This document shows positions 7,999 through 16,576 of a DNA stretch of 64,000 bases, piece after piece. Both the position numbers and the translations under genes were made by a program. Source of the stretch: OLB6 sp964493635. GTDB taxonomy: Bacteria > Bacteroidota > Ignavibacteria > Kapaibacteriales > Kapaibacteriaceae. Each line of letters starts with the position of its first letter. The first letter of the stretch is position 1. The notes beneath the pieces were generated by a model, which was given only the letters and a program-made list of their open reading frames with translations, made no database searches and was not told where the DNA came from. The stretch covers positions 1 to 64,000 of the forward strand of contig CAZBOW010000007.1 of assembly GCA_964493635.1 (NCBI GenBank), written 5' to 3'.

Positions 7999-8022
7999 AA
8001 CCGTAAGCCAAACCGTAAGCCA
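7999..8022. repeat. Perfect 12-bp tandem duplication near the tRNA-fMet end
   Basis: AACCGTAAGCCA occurs twice without spacer (7999-8010 and 8011-8022). It lies between the hypothetical gene and the tRNA terminator. Arm-type integrase sites are often direct repeats near an attachment site, so this is a candidate, but it may simply be another local duplication. Confidence 0.8.
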
Positions 8023-8064
8023 AAAATAGTAAGACCCTTGTAAGTCTTTGATTTACAAGGGTCT
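8023..8064 (-). terminator. Intrinsic terminator after tRNA-fMet
   Basis: TTACAAGGGTCT and AGACCCTTGTAA form a perfect 12-bp stem (8032-8043 with 8053-8064, 9-nt loop). On the minus strand the stem is followed by a T-rich run (TACTATTTTTG). This fits termination of the minus-strand tRNA transcript. Confidence 0.75.
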
Positions 8065-8080
8065 ACTAGTTTGGATTTGT

Positions 8081-8152
<72 letters not shown>

Positions 8153-8254
8153 ATGTGAGTCAGGCGCGTGCGTGACTGGACAACAAGAATACGGAACTTT
8201 TGGATCATGACCAAAGGCGCTGTGCAAATAGGACAGATAACGCGTTGCGGAGTG

Positions 8255-8262
8255 TATCTTTG
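8255..8262 (+). promoter_or_regulatory. Bacteroidota-type promoter element (TAnnTTTG) for pheT
   Basis: TATCTTTG fits the -7 consensus TAnnTTTG of the Bacteroidota housekeeping sigma factor. It would give a leader of about 55-60 nt before the pheT start. I do not see a good -33 TTTG at the right spacing. Confidence 0.5.
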
Positions 8263-8324
8263 GCCATTACGGCGAAGAATTTTGTTGAGCTAGATTATCA
8301 CTGCGGGCCACCCGAAGAGACATC

Positions 8325-10763
8325 ATGAAAATCTCGAGAACCTGGCTGGAGGAATTTGTCACGCTTGATCGATCGGTCTGGCCGGATGAGCGTATTGCTA
8401 CCGTGTTGACCGATCTGGGTCTGGAAGTGGAGGATATCCACAACGAGGCTGCTGCACTGCACCGCATCGTGGTAGGGAAGGTTGTAACCCGCGAGGCACA
8501 TCCCAAAGCCGATAAGCTGTCCGTCTGTACGGTGGACGTTGGCGAGCCGGAGCTGCGCACCATTTGCTGTGGCGCTGCCAACGTGGCGGCCGGACAAACC
8601 GTGCCCGTAGCACTCGATGGAGCGGTGGTTCCCAACGGCGGCTTTACGATTGGCAAGCGCATGCTGCGTGGTGTGGAATCCAACGGGATGATCTGCTCGC
8701 AAACGGAGTTGAATCTTGGCGATCATGCCGATGGCATATGGGTGTTGGACATCAGCGCCGAGCCCGGCACGCCACTGGCGGAGGCCCTTGGAATCACCGA
8801 TACCGTCTTTGACGTGTTTAATACACCGAACCGGGCCGACTGTAACTCGCACCTTGGTGTAGCGCGAGAACTGGCAGCGTACATCACAGTACAGGAGACC
8901 GACCACGAGTCGGCGGTACGGGTTCAGACGCCCGCATCCGGACGATCAGCGTCGGTACCACCAACGGACCTGATAGCGGTTGTCGACACCGATCGGGCTC
9001 CTCGCTATGCTCTGCAGCGCATCGACGGCGTGCGTATTGGGCCGTCGCCCGAGTGGATGCAGAAGCGTCTGCTAGCCATGGGGCTGCGCCCGCGAAACAT
9101 CGTTGTGGATGTGACCAACTACGTCAACATGGAGCTTGGGCAGCCGTTGCATGCCTTCGACGCCGCCAAGCTGCGCGGTGGAGCGATCACGGTCAAGACC
9201 GCTACCGCTGGCGAGGCGTTTACCACGCTGGACGGCAAAGAACGGACGCTTGACGCTACCATGCTCATGATCTGTGATCAGCAGGGGCCCGTTGCCATTG
9301 CCGGTGTGATGGGCGGACAGAACTCCGAAATCGACGACAGCACCACCTCCATCGTTCTGGAGAGTGCGTACTTCCTGCCCTCGAGCATCCGGAAAACAGC
9401 AAAGACGCTCGGATTAAGCACCGACGCCTCGTACCGCTTCGAGCGGGGAATCGACGTTGCCAATGTGCTCGTCGCCCTGCAGCGGGCAACGGAATTGATC
9501 GTGGAGTTGGCAGGGGGCTCTGCCGGCGCAGTCGAAGAGGTGTATCCACACCCCGTCGCACCAGAACCCATTCGTGCACGATACCACCGCCTGCGGGCCA
9601 TCAACGGTATTGACGTGGATAACCACACCATCCGAACGATGCTCACGGCACTCGGATGCGCAGTAACCGAGCACGATGCCGACAGCTGCCTGGTGACCCC
9701 GCCCACATGGCGTGTGGACATCAGTGAAGAAATCGACCTAGCAGAAGAGGTCATGCGACTCCATGGCATTAACAACGTCCCAGCAGCGGAGTGGGGCCGG
9801 TTGAACATGACCGGTGCTACGCTACCCGATGCGGTACAGGCCGCCGGTGGCCGAGCACAGATGGCCCGACGGGCCGCCGTGCGCACGCAGTTGGCGGCGC
9901 GGAGCTATGCCGACTGCATTACCGCTGTGCTGCAATCGCCGGAGATGGCACGCTGGGGGTTGCCGGAATCTGCCAGCCCCGTGCGCCTACGCAATGCCCT
10001 GGGGGTAGAGTTCTCAGCGATGCGAAGCTCACTCATTCCAGGACTCCTGGCCGTGGCCGGACGGAATCTGCGCCATGGCCGCAGTACACTGCGGCTCATG
10101 GAGATCGGTTCGGTGTTTGCCAGCGATGCCACACATCCAGAGGGCGTGCAGCAAACGGAGCGATTGGCGCTGGTAGTGGTAGGGCACCAGCCTCAACACT
10201 GGAGTAGCGCTGCGCGGGCGTTGGATGTATACGATCTGCTCGGTGATCTGCAGGTGTTGGGATCCGTGCAGGTTGATGATCGCGCCACGCCCGAGGCCCT
10301 CGTGTGGTCGGAGAATCGTGCAGCTCTGGTCATCGGAGGAAGCACGGTTGGTTGGGTCGGGCAAGTCGACCCCGCCTTGGCTGCCACCGAGGACATTAGT
10401 CTGCCCGTATATGCTGCGGAAGTGAACCTGCGCACGGTGCCCATCACGCAGCCTCGGTACACGCCGGTAGCCCCATACCCCGCGATCCACCGGGATGTGG
10501 CCATGGTCCTTTCCGAGGGCACCACGGCAGCCGAGATCGTGCGTAGTGTTCGCCTGGCGGCTGGCCAGCTGTGCACGGCCGCGGAGGTGTTTGATGTGTA
10601 CCGCAATGAACAGCAGCTCGGAGCCGGAAACAAGAGCGTAGCTGTAGCACTCACGTTTCAAAGCCGGGAGCGTACGCTGGTGGAGGCCGACGTCGAGGCA
10701 TCGATGCAGGCCGTTGTAGCAGCAGCACAGGCGCATCTGGGGGCCACCGTTCGAGGCATGTAA
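8325..10763 (+). CDS. pheT: Phenylalanine-tRNA ligase beta subunit
   Basis: An 812-aa protein, normal length for PheT, which with PheS charges tRNA-Phe in an alpha2beta2 enzyme. The N-terminus MKISRTWLEEFV is typical. An EMAP-type tRNA-binding domain covers about residues 40-150 (VGKVVTREAHPKADKLSVC). B3/B4 and B5 domains follow (VVDVTNYVNMELGQPLHAFD near 265). A ferredoxin-like anticodon-binding domain ends the protein (YPAIHRDVAMVL near 720). pheS is not in the window. The stop overlaps the next start by one base (TAATG), so it leads an operon with the ZapB-like gene and zapA. Confidence 0.97.
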   Translation: MKISRTWLEEFVTLDRSVWPDERIATVLTDLGLEVEDIHNEAAALHRIVVGKVVTREAHPKADKLSVCTVDVGEPELRTICCGAANVAAGQTVPVALDGAVVPNGGFTIGKRMLRGVESNGMICSQTELNLGDHADGIWVLDISAEPGTPLAEALGITDTVFDVFNTPNRADCNSHLGVARELAAYITVQETDHESAVRVQTPASGRSASVPPTDLIAVVDTDRAPRYALQRIDGVRIGPSPEWMQKRLLAMGLRPRNIVVDVTNYVNMELGQPLHAFDAAKLRGGAITVKTATAGEAFTTLDGKERTLDATMLMICDQQGPVAIAGVMGGQNSEIDDSTTSIVLESAYFLPSSIRKTAKTLGLSTDASYRFERGIDVANVLVALQRATELIVELAGGSAGAVEEVYPHPVAPEPIRARYHRLRAINGIDVDNHTIRTMLTALGCAVTEHDADSCLVTPPTWRVDISEEIDLAEEVMRLHGINNVPAAEWGRLNMTGATLPDAVQAAGGRAQMARRAAVRTQLAARSYADCITAVLQSPEMARWGLPESASPVRLRNALGVEFSAMRSSLIPGLLAVAGRNLRHGRSTLRLMEIGSVFASDATHPEGVQQTERLALVVVGHQPQHWSSAARALDVYDLLGDLQVLGSVQVDDRATPEALVWSENRAALVIGGSTVGWVGQVDPALAATEDISLPVYAAEVNLRTVPITQPRYTPVAPYPAIHRDVAMVLSEGTTAAEIVRSVRLAAGQLCTAAEVFDVYRNEQQLGAGNKSVAVALTFQSRERTLVEADVEASMQAVVAAAQAHLGATVRGM

Positions 10764-10963
10764 TGAGCTCAACCCATACCACCGACGGCAGCAACGAGCC
10801 CCTCCAGGAGCTCTGGTCGCAGATTCGGCTGGCGTCCGCGCTGATGGAAGCGCTGCGAGAGGAAAATGCGCGGCTGAAGGCCGATGCCGTAGCTCTCGAG
10901 GCACTCGCAGCCAGGCTAGAAGCCTTGGCCGACCGCCTGGAGGAATTGGGTGAACTTTCGTAA
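10763..10963 (+). CDS. ZapB-like short coiled-coil protein
   Basis: A 66-aa protein that is almost entirely heptad-patterned from residue 12 on (LWSQIRLASALMEALREENA, then repeated LEALAxRLE units). Small coiled-coil proteins in this position, between pheT and zapA, are a common arrangement in Bacteroidota and Chlorobiota and are probably partners of ZapA at the division ring. The role is inferred from position and coiled coil only. Start overlaps the pheT stop (TAATG). Confidence 0.65.
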   Translation: MSSTHTTDGSNEPLQELWSQIRLASALMEALREENARLKADAVALEALAARLEALADRLEELGELS

Positions 10964-11006
10964 CTTTATGATGTACAATTAGTAACAACCGACGCTGAGC
11001 CGACCT

Positions 11007-11294
11007 ATGTCGAAGGCGATTCGTGTAACCATTGGTGGAAAAGAGCTTACTCTTCGTGGAGAAAACGAAGAGCTTATTAGATCGTCCGTTCGGGAAGTCA
11101 ATCAACAACTTCACACGCTTCAGGAATCCATTCCAGATCAGTCCACGTCCACGCTGCACCTGCTGGCTGCAGTGAACATGGCAGAGCAGTATCTCACCTC
11201 CGAAGAACGCCGTGCAGCAGATGCAGCGGCCCTCGAGGCGGCGGTACGCGAGATCGAGAGGATGACAGCATTCCTGAAACAGGCCTGCAGCTAA
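11007..11294 (+). CDS. zapA: Cell division protein ZapA
   Basis: A 95-aa protein with the ZapA layout: an N-terminal beta-hairpin (AIRVTIGGKELTLRGENEEL), a helix with the conserved LLAAVNMAEQYL segment at about 52-63, and a C-terminal coiled coil. ZapA binds and bundles FtsZ filaments. It lies 43 bp after the coiled-coil gene and upstream of rny, a conserved order. Confidence 0.85.
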   Translation: MSKAIRVTIGGKELTLRGENEELIRSSVREVNQQLHTLQESIPDQSTSTLHLLAAVNMAEQYLTSEERRAADAAALEAAVREIERMTAFLKQACS

Positions 11295-11662
11295 GCCGTC
11301 GAGCCCGCTGCGCCGTCCGAACCCATCCACCCGTGTAGCCCACGAGTCCTCGCGCGTAGAGGCTCAGGAGGAAGCGTAGCCGCATTCTTCTGTTGTCGCA
11401 CGTTTGAAAAGAACCGTATAAATTTTTCAACCAGGGAATCAGGCTCTGGTGTTCAATGGCAGGCCTCAGCTGCAGTGAATCATCTGCAGTAATGGTGCAA
11501 CCGGCTGTGCTGGTTGCCGCACTTCGGGTGCAGCCATTCAGTGGACGTCAGCGAGCGCAAGGATGATACCCACAGTGCGGAAACGGTGGTTCTTTTTCTA
11601 CCTCGGGGGACTTCGGTCCCTGTCGCGGAAGAATGCGGCTCATTTTTACAAAAGGAGTTTGC
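11295..11662 (+). ncRNA. ssrS: Non-coding interval, candidate 6S RNA (SsrS) locus
   Basis: This 368-bp gap between zapA and rny has no credible gene. In many bacteria the 6S RNA gene lies directly after zapA, so position suggests it here. The stretch about 11430-11580 is rich in potential stems, such as CTGCAG repeated around ATCAT and GTGC-AACC facing GGTT with a bulge. TTTG at about 11402 and TATAAATTTTTC at about 11420 could be promoter-like. I could not derive a full 6S fold by eye, so exact ends are unknown. Confidence 0.35.
11606..11621 (+). promoter_or_regulatory. UUCG hairpin in the rny leader
   Basis: GGGAC-TTCG-GTCCC (11607-11620) is a stable tetraloop hairpin about 42 nt upstream of the rny start. 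It has no T-run, so it is more likely an RNA-stability or processing element, or the end of the preceding non-coding RNA, than an intrinsic terminator. Confidence 0.5.
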
Positions 11663-13228
11663 ATGGATAGCACTACCATGGGAATCGTCATTATCGCCGG
11701 GGGGGCGATTGTCGGATTCCTGATTTCGTTCCTCGTAGGCAAGAAGTCGGCCGCCGCCGCTCTTGCCGAAGCGGAAGCCAAGGCGCAAGCCCTGGTCAGT
11801 GAGGCTGGCAAAGAGGCTAACGCCCTCAAGAAAGAGAAACTGCTCGAAGCCAAGGAAGAGATTTCCCGCGAGCGCCGCAAGGCCGAACAAGAGCGCGATC
11901 AGCGCGACGCCAAGGTTCGCCAGGCGGAAAAGGATATCAAGCGCCGTGAGGAAGCCGTCGACGAGCGATTTGAGACGATTTCGAAAAAAGAAAAGCAGCT
12001 CTCACAGAAGGAGCAGGAGCTCACCACCAAGGCATCGTCGATTGAGAAGAAGGTGCGCCAGATTGATGAGCTTGTTGCCGAGCAGAACGAGCGTCTAGAG
12101 CGCATTACCGGCATGAGCAAGGACGACGCCAAGAAATTCCTGATGGAGAACTTGGTCAACGATGCCAAGGCCGAGGCTGCGCAGATGATCAAGGATGTGC
12201 GCGACGACGCCAAGGTGAATGCGCGGAAGGAAGCACAGCGCATTGTCCTGATGGCCATTCAACGGACGGCCAGCGATCACTGCGTAGAAAGCACCGTATC
12301 GGTGGTGACCATCGCCAACGACGAAATGAAGGGCCGCATCATCGGTAAGGAAGGTCGAAACATTCGGGCGTTTGAAGCTGCTACCGGCATCGACCTGATC
12401 ATCGACGACACGCCAGAAGCTGTGGTGATCAGTGGCTTTGATGCCTTCCGTCGCGAAGTCGCCCGGGTGGCTCTGGAGCGTCTGATGGGAGATGGTCGCA
12501 TCCACCCGGCTCGCATCGAAGAGGTTGTGGAGAAGGTCACCAAGGAGCTCGAAGAAGAAATCATCCGTGTGGGTGAGAACGCCCTCATGGAATTGGGGAT
12601 TCACAACATCCACCCAGAGCTAGTGCGCCACATCGGCCGGATGAAGTACCGCTCGTCGTATGGTCAGAATCTGCTTCAGCACAGCATCGAGGTTGGATAC
12701 CTGTGTGGTATCATGGCCAACGAGCTTGGTCTGGACGTCAACATGGCCAAGCGAGCCGGCCTGCTCCACGATATTGGCAAGGTGGTTGATCGCGACCTTG
12801 AAGGACCGCACGCCCTGCTTGGTTTGGAGCTGACGAAGAAATTCAAGGAGCACCCACTGGTGGTCAACGCCGTTGGTGCCCACCACGACGACATCGAGAT
12901 GGAATCTCCGATTGCCGTGCTGGTGCAGTCGGCCGACTCGATTTCCGGTGCCCGCCCAGGTGCTCGCCGCGAGTCGCTGGAGAATTACGTCAAGCGTCTG
13001 CAGCAGCTCGAGGAAATCGCCACGTCCTTCGACGGTGTGACGAAGACCTTTGCCATTCAGGCCGGTCGCGAAGTACGCGTGATGATCGAGCCGGAGCGGA
13101 TCGACGACTTGCGCGCCGACCAGCTCGCCACCGACATCGCCAAGCGGATTGAAACCGAGATGGAATATCCGGGTCAGATCCGCGTAACGGTGATTCGCGA
13201 GCGCCGTTCCTCGGCCATCGCCAAGTAA
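11663..13228 (+). CDS. rny: Ribonuclease Y
   Basis: A 521-aa membrane-anchored endoribonuclease that initiates mRNA decay. It has an N-terminal membrane helix (GIVIIAGGAIVGFLISFLVG), a long charged coiled coil to about residue 200, a KH domain (GRIIGKEGRNIRAFEAATGI near 225-245) and an HD domain (HSIEVGYLCGI, then GLLHDIGKVVD near 370). Start ATG 11663 is chosen over an upstream in-frame ATG because AAAGGAG (11651-11657) lies at the right distance. The length matches the family. Confidence 0.97.
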   Translation: MDSTTMGIVIIAGGAIVGFLISFLVGKKSAAAALAEAEAKAQALVSEAGKEANALKKEKLLEAKEEISRERRKAEQERDQRDAKVRQAEKDIKRREEAVDERFETISKKEKQLSQKEQELTTKASSIEKKVRQIDELVAEQNERLERITGMSKDDAKKFLMENLVNDAKAEAAQMIKDVRDDAKVNARKEAQRIVLMAIQRTASDHCVESTVSVVTIANDEMKGRIIGKEGRNIRAFEAATGIDLIIDDTPEAVVISGFDAFRREVARVALERLMGDGRIHPARIEEVVEKVTKELEEEIIRVGENALMELGIHNIHPELVRHIGRMKYRSSYGQNLLQHSIEVGYLCGIMANELGLDVNMAKRAGLLHDIGKVVDRDLEGPHALLGLELTKKFKEHPLVVNAVGAHHDDIEMESPIAVLVQSADSISGARPGARRESLENYVKRLQQLEEIATSFDGVTKTFAIQAGREVRVMIEPERIDDLRADQLATDIAKRIETEMEYPGQIRVTVIRERRSSAIAK

Positions 13229-13247
13229 CCGCCGATCTGCATAGTGC

Positions 13248-15422
13248 TTACCAGAGATACCGGGCCGTAATCGAAAGATTACGGCCCGGTGCGCTTATAC
13301 CACTACCAAAGGTGTGGTAGTTCAGGTCGAAGACGTTTTCAAGCAACACATTCACCTCGATCGTGGCTGTCGGCTGAATGCGAGCCGTGAGATCTAGCCG
13401 TCGCCACGCCGGTGTGCCATCGGCGGTATAGTTGATGCCCACCTTGACTTCGTCGTCCATCGGAATTTGAGCGAATGTTTGGGCTGCCGCCCACCAGAGC
13501 TGAGCACCAATGCTCCAGGTTGGCCGCTGCCATTGCAGCTGCACGGTACCGAAGGCCGGGGGGATATGGCTGATCGGCGTGTGGTCTTCTGGGTTGATCC
13601 CGTAGGTGTAGGCGGCCGTCGCTACCAGATACAGGCGTTCAAGGATCGTGCCCTGCACCTTAGCCGAAAGTCCAGAGATGCGTGCTCGTCCAAGATTGGT
13701 GTTGGCATAGATGGCCGTAGGAACGCCGTCAAGCTGGATCGTATCAGCACCATCAAGCGTTGATGGACGCACTTCGATGGCATCCGTGGCAAACGACGTA
13801 TATCCATTCACCTCGGCCGTAACGGCGCGCCACAGACGCCACTGCACACCGGCTTCGAGGGTGCGGACGTACTCGGGCCCAAGATTCGGATTGGGTACAA
13901 CGAGAACTCCCGGCCCGGTTTCGAAGACCTTGGCAATGTCGTCGACGTTGGGCGCCCGAAAGCCGGATGCTGCATTACCATGGAGTGTGATGGCATCGGA
14001 CATTCTCCACGTAGCACCCACCGACCCCGTCAGGGCCCCGGTAGACAGCGAGAGGTTCGTAAACGGATAGGGGAAGAGCGTGGTATCGGCAATCGTCGAC
14101 TGCAAATCGTAGGCCGTCGCGCGAAGGCCACCGGCTAGCGTTAGTCGGTCCGAGACTCCGTAGCGCACTTGCCCATACACGGCTGCTGAACGCACAAGGC
14201 TACCACCGTTGGGGTAGCGTGATGCTGTCGGTACGGTGGTACCATCAACAATGTTGAGCCGATCAGCGTTGGATTGCACACTGTTGACATACGCCTCGGC
14301 ACCGTAGTAGAGGTCGAGCTCATCGGGACCGCTGCCGAACTCCTGTCGGAAGTCGGCGTTGATCGACCCCACCCACACGAGCTCGTTCTGCCGACGCAGG
14401 AGGTTCGACTGAAAGGGGCGGTCGTTGCGCGACTCTGTCGTGTACTGCATCGACGCCGTGATGGTGGCATCCGGCTGTCGATAGGTCAGCGAGTGCATGG
14501 TAAACAACTGCGGACCGTAGTACCACTCGGCGAACCGCGGCTGACCATTACGAGTTTCAATCAGCCGATCATAGCGTGGTACGTTCGACGACGTCGTAAA
14601 GATCCCACCGTACTCCAGCGTGGTTCGCTCGCCAAGGCGCCAATGGAGGTTCTGCAGCACATTCACCTGATCGTATCCCGACCCAATCTGCACCTCGGGG
14701 CGTGGATTCACTACCAAGCTATCCCGTCCGGCAACGCGCTCTACGGACCACGGCCGGCGCCCAAAGTCCGGATAGGCCGGCATGAAGCTGGCGCCTCCGC
14801 GAAGATCGCCGAAGCTGGACACCGACACCACCGTCGATGAGGCAAGGGTGGTCGAGCCAAGATCGATGGCCACGCTTCCGGAACGCAGGTTGGCCGCTGA
14901 GGCATACCGCAGCATCGCCGTACCGCCCAGGTGAACGGATGAATCCGCAAAGGTGGGACGACGGGTGGTGAACACCATCACACCGCCCATGGCATCGCTA
15001 CCATATTGCACCGACCCCGGCCCCATGAGGATCTCCATTCCGTCGACGCCGGCAGCATCGATCGTGATGGAGTTCTGCAGGTTCCCGGATCGATAGATCG
15101 CATTGTTCATCCGCACCCCATCCACAACCAATAACACCGCGTTGGCGGCATAGCCGCGAAGCATGGGCGAGCCCCCTCCCAGCTGAGATTTCTGCACATG
15201 GACCAGACCAGTCTGGGCAAGGGCATCGGCAGTGGTAGGGGGCTGGCGGCGTGTAATCTGGAGCGGCGTTACGGTGAGGATTTCCCGCGAAACGGCGCTG
15301 GCGCGCTCGGCCCAGCGAGAGGCACTCACGACCACGGGAGATGTTTCAATGCTGTCAACGTCTGCGGAGTCGGATGCAGTCGATGCTGCGATAGTCAGCG
15401 AGAGGAGAAGGGGAGCAAACAT
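13248..15422 (-). CDS. TonB-dependent outer-membrane receptor, haem type
   Basis: A 724-aa outer-membrane beta-barrel receptor with a short signal peptide (MFAPLLLSLTIAASTAS) and a plug domain (about 30-150) with MLRGYAANAVLLVVDGVRMN. The barrel ends in the expected aromatic residue (ITARYLW). GFRAPNVDD and PNPNL resemble the FRAP and NPNL boxes of haem/haemoglobin receptors, so haem is the favoured ligand; this is inference. There is no N-terminal carboxypeptidase-like domain. Transcribed convergently with rny; its last codons form a perfect 14-bp hairpin (see 13259-13290). Confidence 0.85.
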   Translation of the reverse strand: MFAPLLLSLTIAASTASDSADVDSIETSPVVVSASRWAERASAVSREILTVTPLQITRRQPPTTADALAQTGLVHVQKSQLGGGSPMLRGYAANAVLLVVDGVRMNNAIYRSGNLQNSITIDAAGVDGMEILMGPGSVQYGSDAMGGVMVFTTRRPTFADSSVHLGGTAMLRYASAANLRSGSVAIDLGSTTLASSTVVSVSSFGDLRGGASFMPAYPDFGRRPWSVERVAGRDSLVVNPRPEVQIGSGYDQVNVLQNLHWRLGERTTLEYGGIFTTSSNVPRYDRLIETRNGQPRFAEWYYGPQLFTMHSLTYRQPDATITASMQYTTESRNDRPFQSNLLRRQNELVWVGSINADFRQEFGSGPDELDLYYGAEAYVNSVQSNADRLNIVDGTTVPTASRYPNGGSLVRSAAVYGQVRYGVSDRLTLAGGLRATAYDLQSTIADTTLFPYPFTNLSLSTGALTGSVGATWRMSDAITLHGNAASGFRAPNVDDIAKVFETGPGVLVVPNPNLGPEYVRTLEAGVQWRLWRAVTAEVNGYTSFATDAIEVRPSTLDGADTIQLDGVPTAIYANTNLGRARISGLSAKVQGTILERLYLVATAAYTYGINPEDHTPISHIPPAFGTVQLQWQRPTWSIGAQLWWAAAQTFAQIPMDDEVKVGINYTADGTPAWRRLDLTARIQPTATIEVNVLLENVFDLNYHTFGSGISAPGRNLSITARYLW
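13259..13290. terminator. Perfect 14-bp GAAA-loop hairpin inside the receptor 3' end
   Basis: ACCGGGCCGTAATC and GATTACGGCCCGGT form a perfect 14-bp stem around GAAA. It encodes about ten of the last residues of the receptor and lies between two convergent genes. No T-run follows on either strand, so it could act as a bidirectional, Rho-independent-like or RNA-stabilising structure. Confidence 0.7.
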
Positions 15423-15423
15423 C

Positions 15424-16344
15424 TTACGAAGTTACCAACAGCACCACACCTGCTACGGCAATGATTGCACCGGCGACGGCCTGCCAGCGAATCTTTTCGT
15501 GTTGTCGAACAGCCGCAACCGCCATCACCAAAAACGGCACCAGCGAAAAGATCGTTTGGGCAACGGCGACTCCCAAGGTGTTGGCGGCATAGAGCGACAG
15601 CGACACTCCGGTTACCGGGCCAAGCAAGGTTGCAATGACCATGGTACGGGCACCGGCCCGATCGGCGAAGGCTTCCCGGAGAGGGCGGATGCGGTCGCGC
15701 CGAAGGGCATCGAGAAGGTACGTCAGGCTAAAGCCTACGATCATCCGCAGGTGTGCGGCATGGACTACATGCAACTGCGAACCATCTCCGGACAGGCCGA
15801 TCTTGGCCAGCACCAAGCCGAAGCCCTGGCAGAGTGCTCCGCCGATGGCCATCAGCACGCCAGTGGTGAAGGTTCCGTAGCCCTCGCGGTGGACATCGGT
15901 GCGCTCTTCGGCGGAACTCATTGCCCACATCACGCCACCGATCGACAAGGCCATCCCCAGCACGCCGACAGCGGAGATCGATTCGTCCAAGAGGAGCCAT
16001 GCGCCGATGCCCGCGGCAACGGGCGCGATGGTGCCAATAACGCTCTGGCGACGGGCACCGAGGATCCGCAGACCCGTAAACCCGAAGAAGTCCCCCACGG
16101 TAAGTCCTACCAGGGCCGATGCTCCCAGCCACACCCACTGATGGACCGTAGGCAGGGTCCAGAGCTGCCAGGGCAGCAGGGCACGAAAGGCGATGGCCAG
16201 GACGGCCGTTGCGACGGCTGCCAAGAGCAAACGGCTGCGGTTGAGCAACGCCGGGGGGATGCGGCGTGATGCCGTCAGAAAGGCAAAGGTGCCGCCCGTC
16301 CATGCAACGAGGGTACCCACAGCGGCGAGAAGTCCAAATACCAT
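15424..16344 (-). CDS. EamA/DMT-family membrane transporter
   Basis: A 306-aa integral membrane protein with about ten hydrophobic helices and the two-fold EamA repeat. The second half contains GPVTGVSLSLYAANTLGVAVAQTIFS and ends in a final helix (AGAIIAVAGVVLLVTS). Such drug/metabolite transporters export small metabolites; the substrate cannot be told. Its stop is one base before the receptor start codon (15422), so the two are likely cotranscribed, transporter first. Confidence 0.85.
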   Translation of the reverse strand: MVFGLLAAVGTLVAWTGGTFAFLTASRRIPPALLNRSRLLLAAVATAVLAIAFRALLPWQLWTLPTVHQWVWLGASALVGLTVGDFFGFTGLRILGARRQSVIGTIAPVAAGIGAWLLLDESISAVGVLGMALSIGGVMWAMSSAEERTDVHREGYGTFTTGVLMAIGGALCQGFGLVLAKIGLSGDGSQLHVVHAAHLRMIVGFSLTYLLDALRRDRIRPLREAFADRAGARTMVIATLLGPVTGVSLSLYAANTLGVAVAQTIFSLVPFLVMAVAAVRQHEKIRWQAVAGAIIAVAGVVLLVTS

Positions 16345-16386
16345 ACGGGCCGAAGCGTGGTGTCGAGTGATCAGCTCGTGATTGTC

Positions 16387-16419
16387 AAAAAAAAGCGGAA
16401 GACCCTAAGGACTTCCGCT
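16387..16419 (-). terminator. Intrinsic terminator after the ribosomal mini-gene
   Basis: On the minus strand AGCGGAAG and CTTCCGCT form an 8-bp stem with a 10-nt loop, followed by eight T residues (16387-16394). It ends the transcript of the 31-codon gene at 16444-16539. Confidence 0.9.
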
Positions 16420-16443
16420 GTAGTAGACATGTTGTCAAACAAC

Positions 16444-16539
16444 CTACCTGTTCTTCTTCTTGTGACGGTTCTTACGAAGCCGCTTCTTGCGCTTATGCGT
16501 TGCCATCTTATGGCGCTTCCGCTTCTTTCCGCATGGCAT
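16444..16539 (-). CDS. AURKAIP1/COX24-domain small ribosomal protein (31 aa)
   Basis: The 31-codon frame starts MPCGKKRKRHKMATHKRKKR and is almost wholly Lys, Arg and His. This matches the tiny AURKAIP1/COX24-domain proteins of Bacteroidota, which resemble mitochondrial mS38 and bind the small ribosomal subunit. Start ATG 16537-16539 is preceded on the minus strand by AGGA at a fitting distance, and a strong terminator follows. The gene is too short for usual cut-offs and is easily missed. Confidence 0.85.
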   Translation of the reverse strand: MPCGKKRKRHKMATHKRKKRLRKNRHKKKNR

Positions 16540-16576
16540 AGGTGGTCCTGCTAGGTGATGTGGAGTTGATAATGAA

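Noticed and set aside
8032..8064. Inverted repeat as an attachment-site core
   Set aside because: The perfect stem followed by a T-rich run on the minus strand is better explained as the tRNA terminator.
10029..11330. 433-aa frame antisense to pheT, the coiled-coil gene and zapA
   Set aside because: It covers three well-supported genes on the other strand and has no domain; a by-product of high G+C.
15232..16269. 345-aa frame antisense to the receptor and DMT transporter
   Set aside because: It is Gly/Gln/His-rich with no motif, and the opposite strand encodes a clear membrane protein.
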